From Kibdelosporangium sp. MJ126-NF4 (lineage in GTDB: Bacteria > Actinomycetota > Actinomycetes > Mycobacteriales > Pseudonocardiaceae): 64,000 nt of DNA. Below, piece after piece: positions 40,603 through 52,979 of this stretch. The stretch is from contig NZ_CDME01000017.1 of assembly GCF_000826545.1 (NCBI RefSeq), positions 1-64,000 on the forward strand, given 5' to 3'. Positions within the stretch are counted from its first letter, which is position 1. The number at the start of each line of letters is the position of its first letter. The position numbers and the translations under genes are program-made. The notes beneath the pieces are model-generated. The model saw nothing but the letters and a program-made list of their open reading frames with translations, did no database searches and was not told the DNA's origin.

Positions 40603-42915
40603 TCAGCTGATGGCTTTCAGCACGATATCCAGCACGCGTATCGCGCCTGCTTTGTCCAGGGGCTCGTTTCCGTTGCCGCACTTCGGGGATTGCACACACG
40701 ACGGGCAGCCGGACCGGCATTCGCACGACACGATCGCCGTCCGGGTCGCGGCGAGCCACGCGGACAGCGAGTGGAAGCCGCGTTCCGCGAACCCGGCGCC
40801 GCCAGGGTGCCCGTCGTGCACGAACACGGTCGCTTCGCCGGTGTCGGGGTGCAGTGCCGTGGAGACACCGCCGATGTCCCACCGGTCGCAGGTGGCCAGC
40901 AGCGGAAGCAGGCCGATCGCGGCGTGCTCGGCCGCGTGCAGTGACCCGGCGGTGCGTGCCCGCTCGATTCCGGCGTCGCGCAGGAGGTCCTCGGCGATCG
41001 TGTACCAGACCGCTCGTGTCTCCAGCGTTCGTTCCGGCAGGTCGAGCGGCACCTGGTCGAGCACCTCACCACTCGGCAGCCGTCGCAGGTAGGCGACCAC
41101 CTGCGAGGTCACCGCGACGTCGCCGAGGCACACCGACACGCCGTCGAATTCCTGCCTGGTCACCGTTTTGAGCACCGAGATGTCCACGACCTCCCTCGGC
41201 TGGGTCGTCCACTCCGGATCCTCCGGGTGCACGAGCGCGAGGCCGGTCTCCAGGTCGAGGTCGTCCACCACATAGGACGTGCCCTGGTGCAGGTACACCG
41301 CTCCCGGATGCACGCTGGCACAGGCCGATCCCGGGTCCACCGTGCCGAGCATGCGCCCGGTGTCTGCCTCGGCCACCATCACCTGCTCGCCGCCTGAGCC
41401 GCGGATGTCCACATGACCGTGCGGCCGGTCGCGTGAGGTCCAGTACCACCCGGCCGGGCGTTTGCGCAGCACTCGTTCGGCGACGAGGTTCTGCAGCACC
41501 TCTCGGGCGGCGTCCCCGCCGAACGGCGGCAGGTCCTTCTCGGTGAGTGGCAGTTCCGAGGCCGCGCACGCGAGATGCGGTGCGAGCACGTACGGGTTGA
41601 GCGGATCCAGCACGGTGGCCTCGATCGGCCGGTGCAGCATCGCGGACGGGTTGTGCACCAGATATGTGTCGAGTGGATCGTCACGGGCGACGAACACCAC
41701 GAGCGAGCCGTCCCCGGCCCGGCCCGCGCGCCCGGCCTGCTGCCAGAACGAGGCCAGGGTGCCGGGGTACCCGGCGACCACCACGGCGTCCAGCCCGGCG
41801 ATGTCCACACCGAGTTCCAACGCGTTGGTGCTGGCCACGCCGAGCAGTTCGCCGGAGGCCAGCGACTTCTCCAGCGCACGGCGTTCCTCCGGCAGGAACC
41901 CGGCCCGGTAGGCGGCCACCCGCCCGGCCAGCGTACTGTCCACTTGGGACAAAGCGTGCCGCGCCGACAACGCGGTCAGCTCGGCGCCGCGGCGCGAGCG
42001 CACAAACGCGAGCGTGCGTGCGCCCTCCACCACCAGGTCGGTCAGGATCCGCGCGGTCTCGGCGCCCGCCGACCGCCGCACGGGCGCGCCGTTCTCACCT
42101 CTGACCTCGTCCATCAACGGTGGTTCCCACAGCGCGATGGTCCGGGCGCCGCGCGGCGAGCCGTCGTCGGTCACCGGGACACAGTCGACACCGGTGAGCC
42201 GTGTCGCCGAGATCGCCGGATCGGACACCGTTGCGGAGGCCGCAATGAAAATTGGGTCCGAACCGTAATGCTGGGCGATCCGACGGAGCCGTCGCAGCAG
42301 AAGCGCGACGTGCGAACCGAACACGCCACGGTATGCGTGCGCCTCATCCACCACGATGTACCGCAGCCGCCGGAAGAACTGCGCCCAACGTGCGTGCGAC
42401 GGCAGTATCCCCCGGTGCACCATGTCCGGGTTGGTGAACACCCATCGGGCGTGCGCCCGGACCCAGTCCCGCTCCTGCATCGGCGTGTCGCCGTCGTAAC
42501 TCGCCGCGCGCACGTCAGGGAGATCCAGATCACACACCGATCGCAACTGGTCGGCGCCAAGGGCTTTCGTCGGCGCCAGGTACAGCGCCGTGCACCGGCG
42601 GTCGGTGGCGAACGAGGACAGCACGGGAAGCTGGTAGGCCAACGACTTCCCGGACGCTGTGCCGGTCGAGAGCACGACGTGCCGGGCGCCCCTGATGTGC
42701 TCGGCTGCCTCGATCTGGTGCGCCCACGGCCTTTCCACGCCGCGTGCCCGCAGGGCTGTGACCACCTCGGCAGGGGCCCATTCAGGCCATTCGGTGAACC
42801 TCGGCGGGCGCTCTGGCAGATCTTCCGCGTGGGTCAACGGGTTCTCATCGGCCGCAACCCCGGCGAGCACCCGGGAGAGCAGCTGTCGCCCGCGCTCGAT
42901 TCGCACGTCACCCAC
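40603..42915 (-). CDS. DEAH-box superfamily 2 helicase (TIGR03817 type, Rv3649-like)
   Basis: 770 residues. Walker A STGTASGKSLAYQLPVLS (86-93), DEAH box YIVVDEAHAYRGVFGSH, motif VI QQAGRAGRAGD, and a C-terminal DUF1998 region with CECRSGCPSCVQSPKCG metal-binding cysteines. This family is always found close to actinobacterial Tad loci, giving its name helicase/secretion neighbourhood, as here. ATP-driven 3'-5' DNA helicase expected. ATG at 42913-42915 after a divergent promoter region shared with hppA. Confidence 0.92.
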   Translation of the reverse strand: MGDVRIERGRQLLSRVLAGVAADENPLTHAEDLPERPPRFTEWPEWAPAEVVTALRARGVERPWAHQIEAAEHIRGARHVVLSTGTASGKSLAYQLPVLSSFATDRRCTALYLAPTKALGADQLRSVCDLDLPDVRAASYDGDTPMQERDWVRAHARWVFTNPDMVHRGILPSHARWAQFFRRLRYIVVDEAHAYRGVFGSHVALLLRRLRRIAQHYGSDPIFIAASATVSDPAISATRLTGVDCVPVTDDGSPRGARTIALWEPPLMDEVRGENGAPVRRSAGAETARILTDLVVEGARTLAFVRSRRGAELTALSARHALSQVDSTLAGRVAAYRAGFLPEERRALEKSLASGELLGVASTNALELGVDIAGLDAVVVAGYPGTLASFWQQAGRAGRAGDGSLVVFVARDDPLDTYLVHNPSAMLHRPIEATVLDPLNPYVLAPHLACAASELPLTEKDLPPFGGDAAREVLQNLVAERVLRKRPAGWYWTSRDRPHGHVDIRGSGGEQVMVAEADTGRMLGTVDPGSACASVHPGAVYLHQGTSYVVDDLDLETGLALVHPEDPEWTTQPREVVDISVLKTVTRQEFDGVSVCLGDVAVTSQVVAYLRRLPSGEVLDQVPLDLPERTLETRAVWYTIAEDLLRDAGIERARTAGSLHAAEHAAIGLLPLLATCDRWDIGGVSTALHPDTGEATVFVHDGHPGGAGFAERGFHSLSAWLAATRTAIVSCECRSGCPSCVQSPKCGNGNEPLDKAGAIRVLDIVLKAIS

Positions 42916-42962
42916 GCCATTGAGCTAATCACACGACCCCGACACGCGGGCCCGGCCTGGTC

Positions 42963-42986
42963 TTGATCGATACCGAATTCGATCAA
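42963..42986. promoter_or_regulatory. Inverted repeat between helicase and hppA
   Basis: TTGATCG and CGATCAA with 10 bases between. It lies in the 230-base divergent promoter region and may be an operator. Confidence 0.35.
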
Positions 42987-43145
42987 AGCAAGATAACGGA
43001 ACGTACACGGCTGGGGACGCCTCATGATCTCGCTTCCCCATACACATAGACTCCGCCGACGTCCCACCACTTGTGGTGGTGAGCACGTCCCGTCGGGGTA
43101 GTACAGCGGACGGGAGAAATCGGCAGATGTCACAGGAGGACATGG

Positions 43146-45431
43146 ATGTCCGGGCAGTACCACCTTGCGGAGGCCACGCTCTCCGGTGGTGACCGCGGCG
43201 TTGTCGCCGTTGTCGCCGTGGTGGCCCTCGCTGCTCTTGCCGTCGGTTATGTGCTGCTCAGGGAGGTGCTGGCCGCGGGCCAGGGCACCGCGAAGATGCA
43301 GGACATCGCCAAGGCGGTCCAAGAGGGCGCAGCGGCCTACCTCAAACGACAGCGCAACACCCTGACGATCTTCGGCGTCGTGGTGTTCCTGCTGCTGTTC
43401 GCGCTACCCGCGGATACCGTCAACGAACGAATCGGCAGGTCGATCTTCTTCCTGGCCGGCGCGATCTTCTCGTTCGCCATCGGGTATCTCGGCATGTGGC
43501 TGTCCACGCAGGCGAACCTCCGGGTCGCCGCGGCCGCCAACGACGAGGGCGGGCGTGAGAAAGCGACGCGGATCGCGTTCCGCACCGGCGGTGTGGTCGG
43601 TATGGCCACCGTCGGGCTTGGTTTGTTCGGTGCCGCACTGGTCGTGCTCGTGTACGCCGGTGAGGCCCCGAAGGTCCTCGAGGGCTTCGGTTTCGGTGCC
43701 GCGCTGATCGCGATGTTCATGCGTGTCGGTGGCGGTATCTTCACCAAGGCCGCCGACGTCGGCGCAGACCTGGTCGGCAAGGTCGAGCAGGGCATTCCGG
43801 AGGACGACCCCCGCAACGCGGCGACCATCGCCGACAACGTGGGTGACAACGTCGGTGACTGCGCGGGTATGGCCGCGGACCTCTTCGAGTCCTACGCCGT
43901 GACCCTGGTCGCCGCGCTGATTCTGGGTAGTGCCGCGTTCGGCACGCAGGGCCTGCTGTTCCCGCTGATCGTCCCGGCCATCGGTGTGATCACCGCCGTC
44001 ATCGGCGTGTTCATCACCAAGGCCCGGCCCGGCGAGAACGGCCTGAGCGCGATCAACCGCTCCTTCTACATCTCCGCGTTGATCTCGTTGGTGCTGTGCA
44101 CCATCGCCGCGTTCACGTTCCTGCCGACCTCGTTCGCGGGGCTGGAAGGCGCGAAGAACGTGGCGCTGGCAGGCAACCCCGGCCTGATCGCCGCGGTCGC
44201 CGTGATCATCGGCATCGTGCTGGCCGGCATCATCCTCTGGCTGACCGGCTACTACACCGGCACCGAGCACAAGCCGGTCAAGCACGTCGGCGAGACGTCG
44301 GAGACCGGCGCGGCGACGGTGATCCTGTCCGGTATCTCGGTCGGTTTCGAGTCCGCGGTGTACACCGCGATCGTGATCGGTGGCGCGGTCTACGGCGCGT
44401 TCGCGCTGTCGGGCGATGTCACCGTCGCGCTGTTCGCGATCGCTCTGGCCGGTTGTGGTCTGCTGACCACCGTCGGCGTCATCGTCGCGATGGACACCTT
44501 CGGCCCGGTGAGCGACAACGCGCAGGGCATCGCGGAGATGTCCGGCGACGTGACCCCTGAGGGTGCGCAGATCCTGACCGAGCTGGACGCGGTCGGCAAC
44601 ACCACCAAGGCGATCACCAAGGGCATCGCGATCGCGACGGCCGTGCTCGCCGCGACGGCGCTGTTCGGTTCGTACAGCGAGGCGATCCGAGACGCGAAGG
44701 AAAAGGCGCTCGGTGTGGCCGCGGACTTCGCGGCCAACCTGATCAGCCCGAACACTCTCGTGGGTGTGCTGATTGGTGCGGCCGTGGTGTTCATGTTCTC
44801 TGGTCTGGCCGTCAACGCCGTGTCCCGCGCCGCGGGTGCGGTGGTGTACGAGGTCCGACGGCAGTTCCACGACAACCCCGGCATCATGGACGGCACTGTC
44901 CGTCCGGAGTACGGCCGTGTTGTGGACATCTGCACGAGGGACTCGTTGCGCGAGCTGGTGGCTCCGGGTCTGCTCGCCGTGTTCGCCCCGATCGCCGTCG
45001 GCTTCGGCCTCGGTGTCGAGTCGCTCGCCGGTTACCTCGGCGGCGCGATCGCGACAGGAACGCTGATGGCGGTGTTCCTGGCCAACTCCGGTGGCGCGTG
45101 GGACAACGCCAAGAAGATCGTCGAGGACGGCAACCACGGCGGCAAGGGCTCGGCCGCCCATGAGGCCACCATCATCGGTGACACCGTCGGCGACCCGTTC
45201 AAGGACACCGCGGGTCCGGCCATCAACCCGCTGCTCAAGGTGATGAACCTGGTGTCGGTGCTGGTCGCGCCCGCAGTGATCACGTTCTCGTTCGGCGCGG
45301 ACAAGTCGGACGCGCTGCGGATCGTGATCGCCGTGGTGTCGGTGGCGATCATCGCCGCCGCGGTCATCGTGTCCAAGCGGCGCGGCAACGCGATCGCGGA
45401 CAGCCCAGCGGAGCAGGTCAACAGCGCCTGA
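43146..45431 (+). CDS. hppA: Membrane-bound proton-pumping pyrophosphatase
   Basis: 761 residues, about 16 membrane helices. Signatures: DVGADLVGKVE and EDDPRNAATIADNVGDNVGD (pyrophosphate/Mg binding), TGYYTGTEHKPVK, and GDTVGDPFKDTAGPAINPL near the C-terminus. GNTTKAITKG carries the lysine that marks the K+-independent, H+-translocating subclass. ATG at 43146, with AGGAGGA 6 bases upstream; an ATG 4 bases earlier is out of frame. A terminator hairpin follows. Confidence 0.97.
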   Translation: MSGQYHLAEATLSGGDRGVVAVVAVVALAALAVGYVLLREVLAAGQGTAKMQDIAKAVQEGAAAYLKRQRNTLTIFGVVVFLLLFALPADTVNERIGRSIFFLAGAIFSFAIGYLGMWLSTQANLRVAAAANDEGGREKATRIAFRTGGVVGMATVGLGLFGAALVVLVYAGEAPKVLEGFGFGAALIAMFMRVGGGIFTKAADVGADLVGKVEQGIPEDDPRNAATIADNVGDNVGDCAGMAADLFESYAVTLVAALILGSAAFGTQGLLFPLIVPAIGVITAVIGVFITKARPGENGLSAINRSFYISALISLVLCTIAAFTFLPTSFAGLEGAKNVALAGNPGLIAAVAVIIGIVLAGIILWLTGYYTGTEHKPVKHVGETSETGAATVILSGISVGFESAVYTAIVIGGAVYGAFALSGDVTVALFAIALAGCGLLTTVGVIVAMDTFGPVSDNAQGIAEMSGDVTPEGAQILTELDAVGNTTKAITKGIAIATAVLAATALFGSYSEAIRDAKEKALGVAADFAANLISPNTLVGVLIGAAVVFMFSGLAVNAVSRAAGAVVYEVRRQFHDNPGIMDGTVRPEYGRVVDICTRDSLRELVAPGLLAVFAPIAVGFGLGVESLAGYLGGAIATGTLMAVFLANSGGAWDNAKKIVEDGNHGGKGSAAHEATIIGDTVGDPFKDTAGPAINPLLKVMNLVSVLVAPAVITFSFGADKSDALRIVIAVVSVAIIAAAVIVSKRRGNAIADSPAEQVNSA

Positions 45432-45444
45432 CCGGTTGACTGTC

Positions 45445-45477
45445 GAGGGCCACCCTTCCATTGGCGGGGTGGCCCTC
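45445..45477 (+). terminator. hppA terminator hairpin
   Basis: GAGGGCCACCC (45445-45455) and GGGTGGCCCTC (45467-45477), 11-bp perfect arms 14 bases after the hppA stop. Confidence 0.75.
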
Positions 45478-45541
45478 ACTCTGTCCAAACCCGGGCGCGG
45501 GTAGCGTCGCGTCTGCCATGTCCTCGATGCCGGGAGAGTTC

Positions 45542-46180
45542 ATGAGTCGTCGCATCACGTTCCTCGCGTTCGCGACTGTGTTGGTCCTCAGCGGGTGCTC
45601 CGGCGACGACGGCGGGAATCCGCAGAACGCCGCAGGTCAGGGCGCTTCCGGTGGATCAGGCCAGCAGCAGCCCGGGCAGCCGCCCGCCAGCGGCGGCGGG
45701 AACACGCCCGAGAAGCCCGCGCCGCCGCCCGCACCGAGCAACGGCGACCCGGTCGTGTGGGTCGGCAACCTCTGTGCCCCGATCAACGACTTCACCAAGT
45801 CGATGGCCGGCCGGATGACCGAGCTGGGCAACGCGGCCGACCAGGCGCAGATGCAGGCGAAGCTCGGCCAGTTCATCGACGGCCTCGCCGGTGGCCTCGG
45901 CGACACGGTCAACCGGCTCAAGCAGTTGGAGCCCGCCCCGGTGAAGGGCGGCGACGACATCAGGAACAAGATCGTCAGCACGTACACGACCTCGCAGAAC
46001 GCGCTGAAGGAGGCGGCCGCGAAGATCCGCGCGGGCGATCAGGACGCGGCCGCACAGGTGATGCAGTCCCTCGGTGACGAGACCGCGAAGATGACCGACC
46101 CGTTCAAGGACAACGACACCGCCGAAGTGCGGGCCGCGATGCAGAAGGCACCACAATGCAAGGAAATCCCGAGCAACTGA
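45542..46180 (+). CDS. Lipoprotein with helical domain
   Basis: 212 residues. Signal ITFLAFATVLVLSGC with lipobox LSGC, a Gly/Gln/Pro-rich linker of about 50 residues, then a helical domain starting VVWVGNLCAPINDFTKSMAGRM and ending KAPQCKEIPSN. The Cys pair (LCAP and PQCKE) could form a disulfide. No family name known to me; the next gene is a paralogue (VEWVDRLCGAILDYD). ATG at 45542 with GGGAGAG upstream. Confidence 0.78.
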   Translation: MSRRITFLAFATVLVLSGCSGDDGGNPQNAAGQGASGGSGQQQPGQPPASGGGNTPEKPAPPPAPSNGDPVVWVGNLCAPINDFTKSMAGRMTELGNAADQAQMQAKLGQFIDGLAGGLGDTVNRLKQLEPAPVKGGDDIRNKIVSTYTTSQNALKEAAAKIRAGDQDAAAQVMQSLGDETAKMTDPFKDNDTAEVRAAMQKAPQCKEIPSN

Positions 46181-46905
46181 GCGCTCGGCACCGCGTCGTC
46201 ACGGCGCTGGCCATACCGCTCGTCGTCGGGCTGTTGGCCGTGACGGGATGCCAGGTTCCGGCGAGTTCGTCGGCGAAACCCGGCCCGCCGACAACCTCGG
46301 GAGCGAGTCAGCCGGCGGTCGAGTGGGTCGACCGGCTCTGCGGCGCGATCCTCGACTACGACAGCGTGCCGGTGCGGTTCGAGGTCGACTCGAGCAGCCC
46401 GGAAGCGGCCATCGCGTCGTTGAAGCGCACGCTCGAGACGATGTCCGGGCGGATCGACGACACCGTCGGCAAGCTCAGGGAGGTCGGGCAGGCGCCCCTG
46501 CCTGGCGGCGACGAGGCGGCGACCAGCCTGGTGTCGCTGCTGGAGGACCGCAAGACCGTCGTGACACGGTCACTGGGCACGCTGGGGACCATCAACGTGG
46601 CCGACCGGGCAGCGGCGACAACGGCGCTGCAGGGCGTGGCCAAGGACCTGCAGGCCCTCAAGACGCCAGTCAACCCGCTTGAGGGGATGGGCTCGCGGTT
46701 CCCCGAGCTGGAGGCGGCCGCTCGCAGCGCGGACAACTGCACGGAGATCAGCAGGGTGCGGGCGAGCAGGTCGGCCCTCCCGCCGACGCCGTCCAACCCC
46801 ACCGAGTACCCGGGAGGGTCGTCCGCGCCAACGCAGCCGCCGACTTCCGGCTCGGGCACGAGCACGCCGCCGCCGTCGTCGGAGACCACATACCCGACGT
46901 TCTGA
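46156..46905 (+). CDS. Paralogous lipoprotein
   Basis: 249 residues. Signal TALAIPLVVGLLAVTGC with lipobox AVTGC, then a helical domain VEWVDRLCGAILDYDSVPV ... ARSADNCTEISRVR similar to the previous gene, and a Pro/Ser/Thr tail. It starts 25 bases inside the preceding gene, so the two are co-translated. Function unknown. A LexA box lies 14 bases behind it. Confidence 0.78.
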   Translation: MQGNPEQLSARHRVVTALAIPLVVGLLAVTGCQVPASSSAKPGPPTTSGASQPAVEWVDRLCGAILDYDSVPVRFEVDSSSPEAAIASLKRTLETMSGRIDDTVGKLREVGQAPLPGGDEAATSLVSLLEDRKTVVTRSLGTLGTINVADRAAATTALQGVAKDLQALKTPVNPLEGMGSRFPELEAAARSADNCTEISRVRASRSALPPTPSNPTEYPGGSSAPTQPPTSGSGTSTPPPSSETTYPTF

Positions 46906-46918
46906 TCTCGCGACAGTG

Positions 46919-46930
46919 GAACATATGTTC
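46919..46930. promoter_or_regulatory. LexA (SOS) box
   Basis: GAACATATGTTC, a perfect 12-bp palindrome matching the Gram-positive/actinobacterial LexA consensus (GAAC-N4-GTTC). It is followed by TATTCT (46931-46936), a -10-like hexamer, and the GTG start at 46944, giving a likely leaderless mRNA that LexA would block. Confidence 0.75.
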
Positions 46931-46943
46931 TATTCTGTGACGC

Positions 46944-47519
46944 GTGGGGCAGATGTCGTTCTTCTCCGCCGAGGCGATGCAGCCAGGGGTGGCCGACCTG
47001 GCTGGACTTTTGTGCGCGTCCGGGCAGGTCGCGCACTTCGCCCGCCGGGCCGCCCGGCTGTCGGTGGTGGTCGGCGAATCGTGGCGGCGTGACGCGTTGG
47101 CCACGGCTTTCGCCGAACGGGGAATCGATCATGAGGTGGGTGTCTCGGAGGAAGAGTATCCGCTGGTCAGGACGGCGTTTCGGACTGACCTGACCGGCTT
47201 GGCGGACGCGTGGACTCGCGGCGCGGCCAAGGCGGTGCCGGTCGGCTTGGCCCTGGATGGCGCTTCCCTGCGGTTATGGGCGCTCGCGACCGGCCGTTGG
47301 GTGCAGAACGGGTACATGCTCGGCCTCGACCCGAACGCACCGGAGACGCACGAGCCGCTCGCCGGCGCCATGACCCGGATCGGACTGCCCACGCGCCTGT
47401 TCGGGCTGCGTGACGGCGAGCCCGGCCTGCGGCTGACCGGCCGACGCCGGATCGGCCGACTGGTGGAGTTGATAGGTCGGGTGCCCAGTTCCGCCGCCGA
47501 GCCGTACTGGCCGGTGTGA
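46944..47519 (+). CDS. Uncharacterised protein behind a LexA box
   Basis: 191 residues: MSFFSAEAMQPGVADLAGLL, LSVVVGESWRRDALATAFA, and GLALDGASLRLWALATGRWV... No domain recognised; no membrane helix. Start GTG at 46944, with no ribosome-binding sequence and a -10 box 7 bases upstream. The upstream palindrome suggests induction by DNA damage. It precedes topA on the same strand, separated by 320 bases. Confidence 0.75.
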   Translation: MGQMSFFSAEAMQPGVADLAGLLCASGQVAHFARRAARLSVVVGESWRRDALATAFAERGIDHEVGVSEEEYPLVRTAFRTDLTGLADAWTRGAAKAVPVGLALDGASLRLWALATGRWVQNGYMLGLDPNAPETHEPLAGAMTRIGLPTRLFGLRDGEPGLRLTGRRRIGRLVELIGRVPSSAAEPYWPV

Positions 47520-47840
47520 AGATACATCCAAACGGGTGAATTTCTCTCGCGCGCGTAGGGTTGCCTCCAGTGATGCACTCGGACGCGTCGCCGTGCTAGT
47601 AGTGGGTTGCCCGCAGCGGGTGGTGCAACGGGCTTCACATGCGACGGGACGCGCTCGGAGTAACGAGTCGGATGCTCTCGGCGAGTTAGAGAGGGTCACC
47701 GGCGGTGACCCGGACGAAACGCCGATGGGCGGTGTGCCCCGGGCCACCTCCGCTACGGCAAGCGGTACCGGGCAGTGCACACTGACGGGCTGATGCTCGA
47801 AGTCGGGCATCTCGACAGGCGGGACAGAGGGCAGGAAAGC
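47520..47840. other. Leader region of topA, no supported gene
   Basis: 320 bases. Contains a hairpin GGGTCACC/GGTGACCC at 47693-47711. Promoter expected here; no riboswitch recognised. Confidence 0.4.
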
Positions 47841-50681
<2,841 letters not shown>

Positions 50682-50695
50682 TCGGTGATCGGTGT

Positions 50696-50720
50696 GGAGG
50701 CGAGCCCAGCGCTCGCCTCC
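50696..50720 (+). terminator. topA terminator
   Basis: GGAGGCGAGC (50696-50705), loop CCAGC, GCTCGCCTCC (50711-50720), followed by TTTGTCTTGTCT: a canonical stem plus T-rich tail. Confidence 0.85.
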
Positions 50721-51716
50721 TTTGTCTTGTCTGTCGGTTGGTGGGCACTGCCTGAGCCTGCGGTGAATCATTCGCCGCCGTCGTGTCGGTGATCTGGTCT
50801 CGGTCGTTGTGGGCGCAGGCTGAGTCGCCGTGGTTTCCCGGCCTGGTTCCTTGGTGTCGTTCTCGGCGCGGTGTTCTGCGTTGGGTGTTTCTGTGCTGCG
50901 GGGCCGTTCCCGAGCGCTGCGCAGGTCGTGCGTTGCTCTGCCGAGCTTGGCGCGGTGGAAGTCGGTGTCGTGCCTTCGCTGCTCGTGGGTGCGCCAATGC
51001 CCCAAGCAGGTTGTCGCGATGACTGGCAACAGCTCGAACAGATTCGTGATCCGGCCTGCGACCACCAGCCTCGCCAACATCCCGGCGGCCAAGACGGACA
51101 CCTCCGACCTGGCGGTGACCGACGACGGTTCGAGACAATCTCCGCACCGCGGTTTCTCTTCCGCAGCTGTGTCGGTGTCACCCGGGTCTGGCCTCCGGCC
51201 CCCGATCACCAGCCTACCGGTGCCCGACGACCAAACTGACTGCCGAGCGAGAGTTGTCCACAGGCTCAAACGGGCCTTCTACCTGCGAAAATGTGACGTG
51301 CTCAGCGTTTCGTCCCAAGCCCTGTGGATAACCTGTGTGTGGTTTCGCGCCGCTGTCGGCCGCTGTCGGTAGCGTGGAATCGGGGGCTGCTCAGCACGGC
51401 AAACCGGCCAAATGCCACGGAAAACCCTTGTGGGTCAGTGTGGTTCGTCATTTTCGCGTGCCGGTGCGTGCCGGGTTCGTCGACTATGGACGCAGGATGG
51501 CCTCCGGCCCCCGGAATCCAGTGTAGACAGTGGTAGGGAACGGGAATCGCGCTTCGCCGCGAGTTATCCACAGGAATTTTCGGCTTTGACCTGCTGGGAC
51601 CATGGGGCAGTCATGATCCACAGGGTGGTTGTGGACAACTTTGTTCGGTGGATGCGGCCGCTTTCAGCGGAAGCGATAGCGTGGGCGAGACAGGGACTGG
51701 CCAGGGGAGGGGCGTT
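50721..51716. other. Kilobase without a supported gene, with a DnaA-box cluster
   Basis: A minus-strand frame beginning TTG at 51269 contains VLAAGMLARLVVAGRITNLF and ends only inside topA, so it is not called. Plus-strand frames look like shadows. The last 460 bases hold five DnaA-box-like sequences. Confidence 0.5.
51254..51638. promoter_or_regulatory. DnaA-box cluster
   Basis: TTGTCCACA at 51254-51262; TGTGGATAA at 51323-51331; TTATCCACA at 51564-51572; TGATCCACA at 51614-51622 (one mismatch); TGTGGACAA at 51630-51638. Three distinct orientations and spacings in under 400 bases, near but not in a canonical oriC. Confidence 0.6.
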
Positions 51717-52979
51717 GTGCACGGTGAGGCCGAGCGGCGTGCGATTGAGATGTGGTTTCGGCGGCGTGGCCTGCCGATGGTCGTGCGGCGGCAGGTCAGG
51801 GGCACTTCTCTGCTCTCCCGCGCCACGCCCGCGTTGGTGTTCCTCGTCCTCTTCCGCCCGCTGCTGACCTGGGTCACCGACCAGTTGAACCAGCTCGACG
51901 TCGATTCGGCGAACACGCCTTATGTCCTCGGCCTGCTCGCGCTCTCGCTGGCGACTGTGGTTGTGCCGTTCTTCGTCGCGTGGTTCGTGTCGTGGGTTCT
52001 GCGGGGGCGGTCCGAGTTGAAGCGGCTCGTGATCGCGGCCGTTGTGCTTGTTCTCGGGGTTGTGGTGCTGCCGCTGGTGCAGAAACAGGTTGGCCAGATC
52101 AGCAATGTCCCGGTCACGATGGGTGTGTACGCGGGCGCCGTGGTGGTTGTGCTCTTCCTGGTTTTCGTTGGTGCCGGGTCCATTCTTTCGTGGGCGCTGC
52201 GGGTTGCCGTCGGGCAGGTTCGGGATGTCGGCAATCTGGCGAGCCGCGCGCTGCCCACTCTCATGGTCTTCATGCTGTTCGGGTTCTTCGCCACCGAGAC
52301 GTGGCAGATCGCCGACAAGCTCCAGTCCCAGGACGGCCGCCGGATCAACCTGTGGCTGGTCATCGGCTTGTTCGCGCTGCTCGCGAGCCTCTTCCTGATC
52401 GCCATCCTGCGGGACGAGGGCCGCGAGGCGCTGGCCAGGCACCGCGCCGCCGGAATGCGGGACTACGAGGCCGTCCTGAGCAGGACGCCGCTGAACCACA
52501 ACGTGCCCGAGGTCCGCAACTTCCCGATGACGCGCCGGGAGAAGGGCAACCTGGCGCTGGTGGTGTACCTCGCCCTGGCTCTGCAGGCCGTGGTCTTCGC
52601 GGTCGTCGTCTTCTGGTTCCTCATCGTGTTCGGGTTGATCGCGATCGACGACAGCATCATCCAGGGGTGGCTCAGCAAGCCGGAGCTGGACCCCAGCGGC
52701 AAGCTGTTCGGCCTTCCGCTACCCGGAGTGAGCGACGAGCTGGTCCGGGTCGCGATGCTGCTCTCCGGGTTCTCCGGGATGTTCTTCGCCGCATCCATCT
52801 TCACCGACCCCACGTACCGCAAGTCTTTCTTCGACCCGCTGATGGCCGACGTCGCTGTCAGCCTCGCCGCGAGAGACGCCTATCTCACTGTGTGGGAGGG
52901 AGATGAGGCACCACCGAGTTACCCTGGAGGGGGGCCTTTGGCGACGGAGGGTGACCTGGAGTGGCAGAGAACTCAGTGA
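51717..52979 (+). CDS. Uncharacterised multi-pass membrane protein
   Basis: 420 residues. Roughly seven hydrophobic segments (TPALVFLVLFRPLLTW, VIAAVVLVLGVVVLPL, TMGVYAGAVVVVLFLVFVGA, NLWLVIGLFALLASLFLIAIL, LALVVYLALALQAVVFAVVV). A cytosolic loop (LARHRAAGMRDYEAVLSRTP) separates the two halves. No family name known to me. GTG at 51717 is chosen because AGGGGAGG lies 6-8 bases upstream. Its end overlaps the next start by 19 bases. Confidence 0.75.
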   Translation: MHGEAERRAIEMWFRRRGLPMVVRRQVRGTSLLSRATPALVFLVLFRPLLTWVTDQLNQLDVDSANTPYVLGLLALSLATVVVPFFVAWFVSWVLRGRSELKRLVIAAVVLVLGVVVLPLVQKQVGQISNVPVTMGVYAGAVVVVLFLVFVGAGSILSWALRVAVGQVRDVGNLASRALPTLMVFMLFGFFATETWQIADKLQSQDGRRINLWLVIGLFALLASLFLIAILRDEGREALARHRAAGMRDYEAVLSRTPLNHNVPEVRNFPMTRREKGNLALVVYLALALQAVVFAVVVFWFLIVFGLIAIDDSIIQGWLSKPELDPSGKLFGLPLPGVSDELVRVAMLLSGFSGMFFAASIFTDPTYRKSFFDPLMADVAVSLAARDAYLTVWEGDEAPPSYPGGGPLATEGDLEWQRTQ

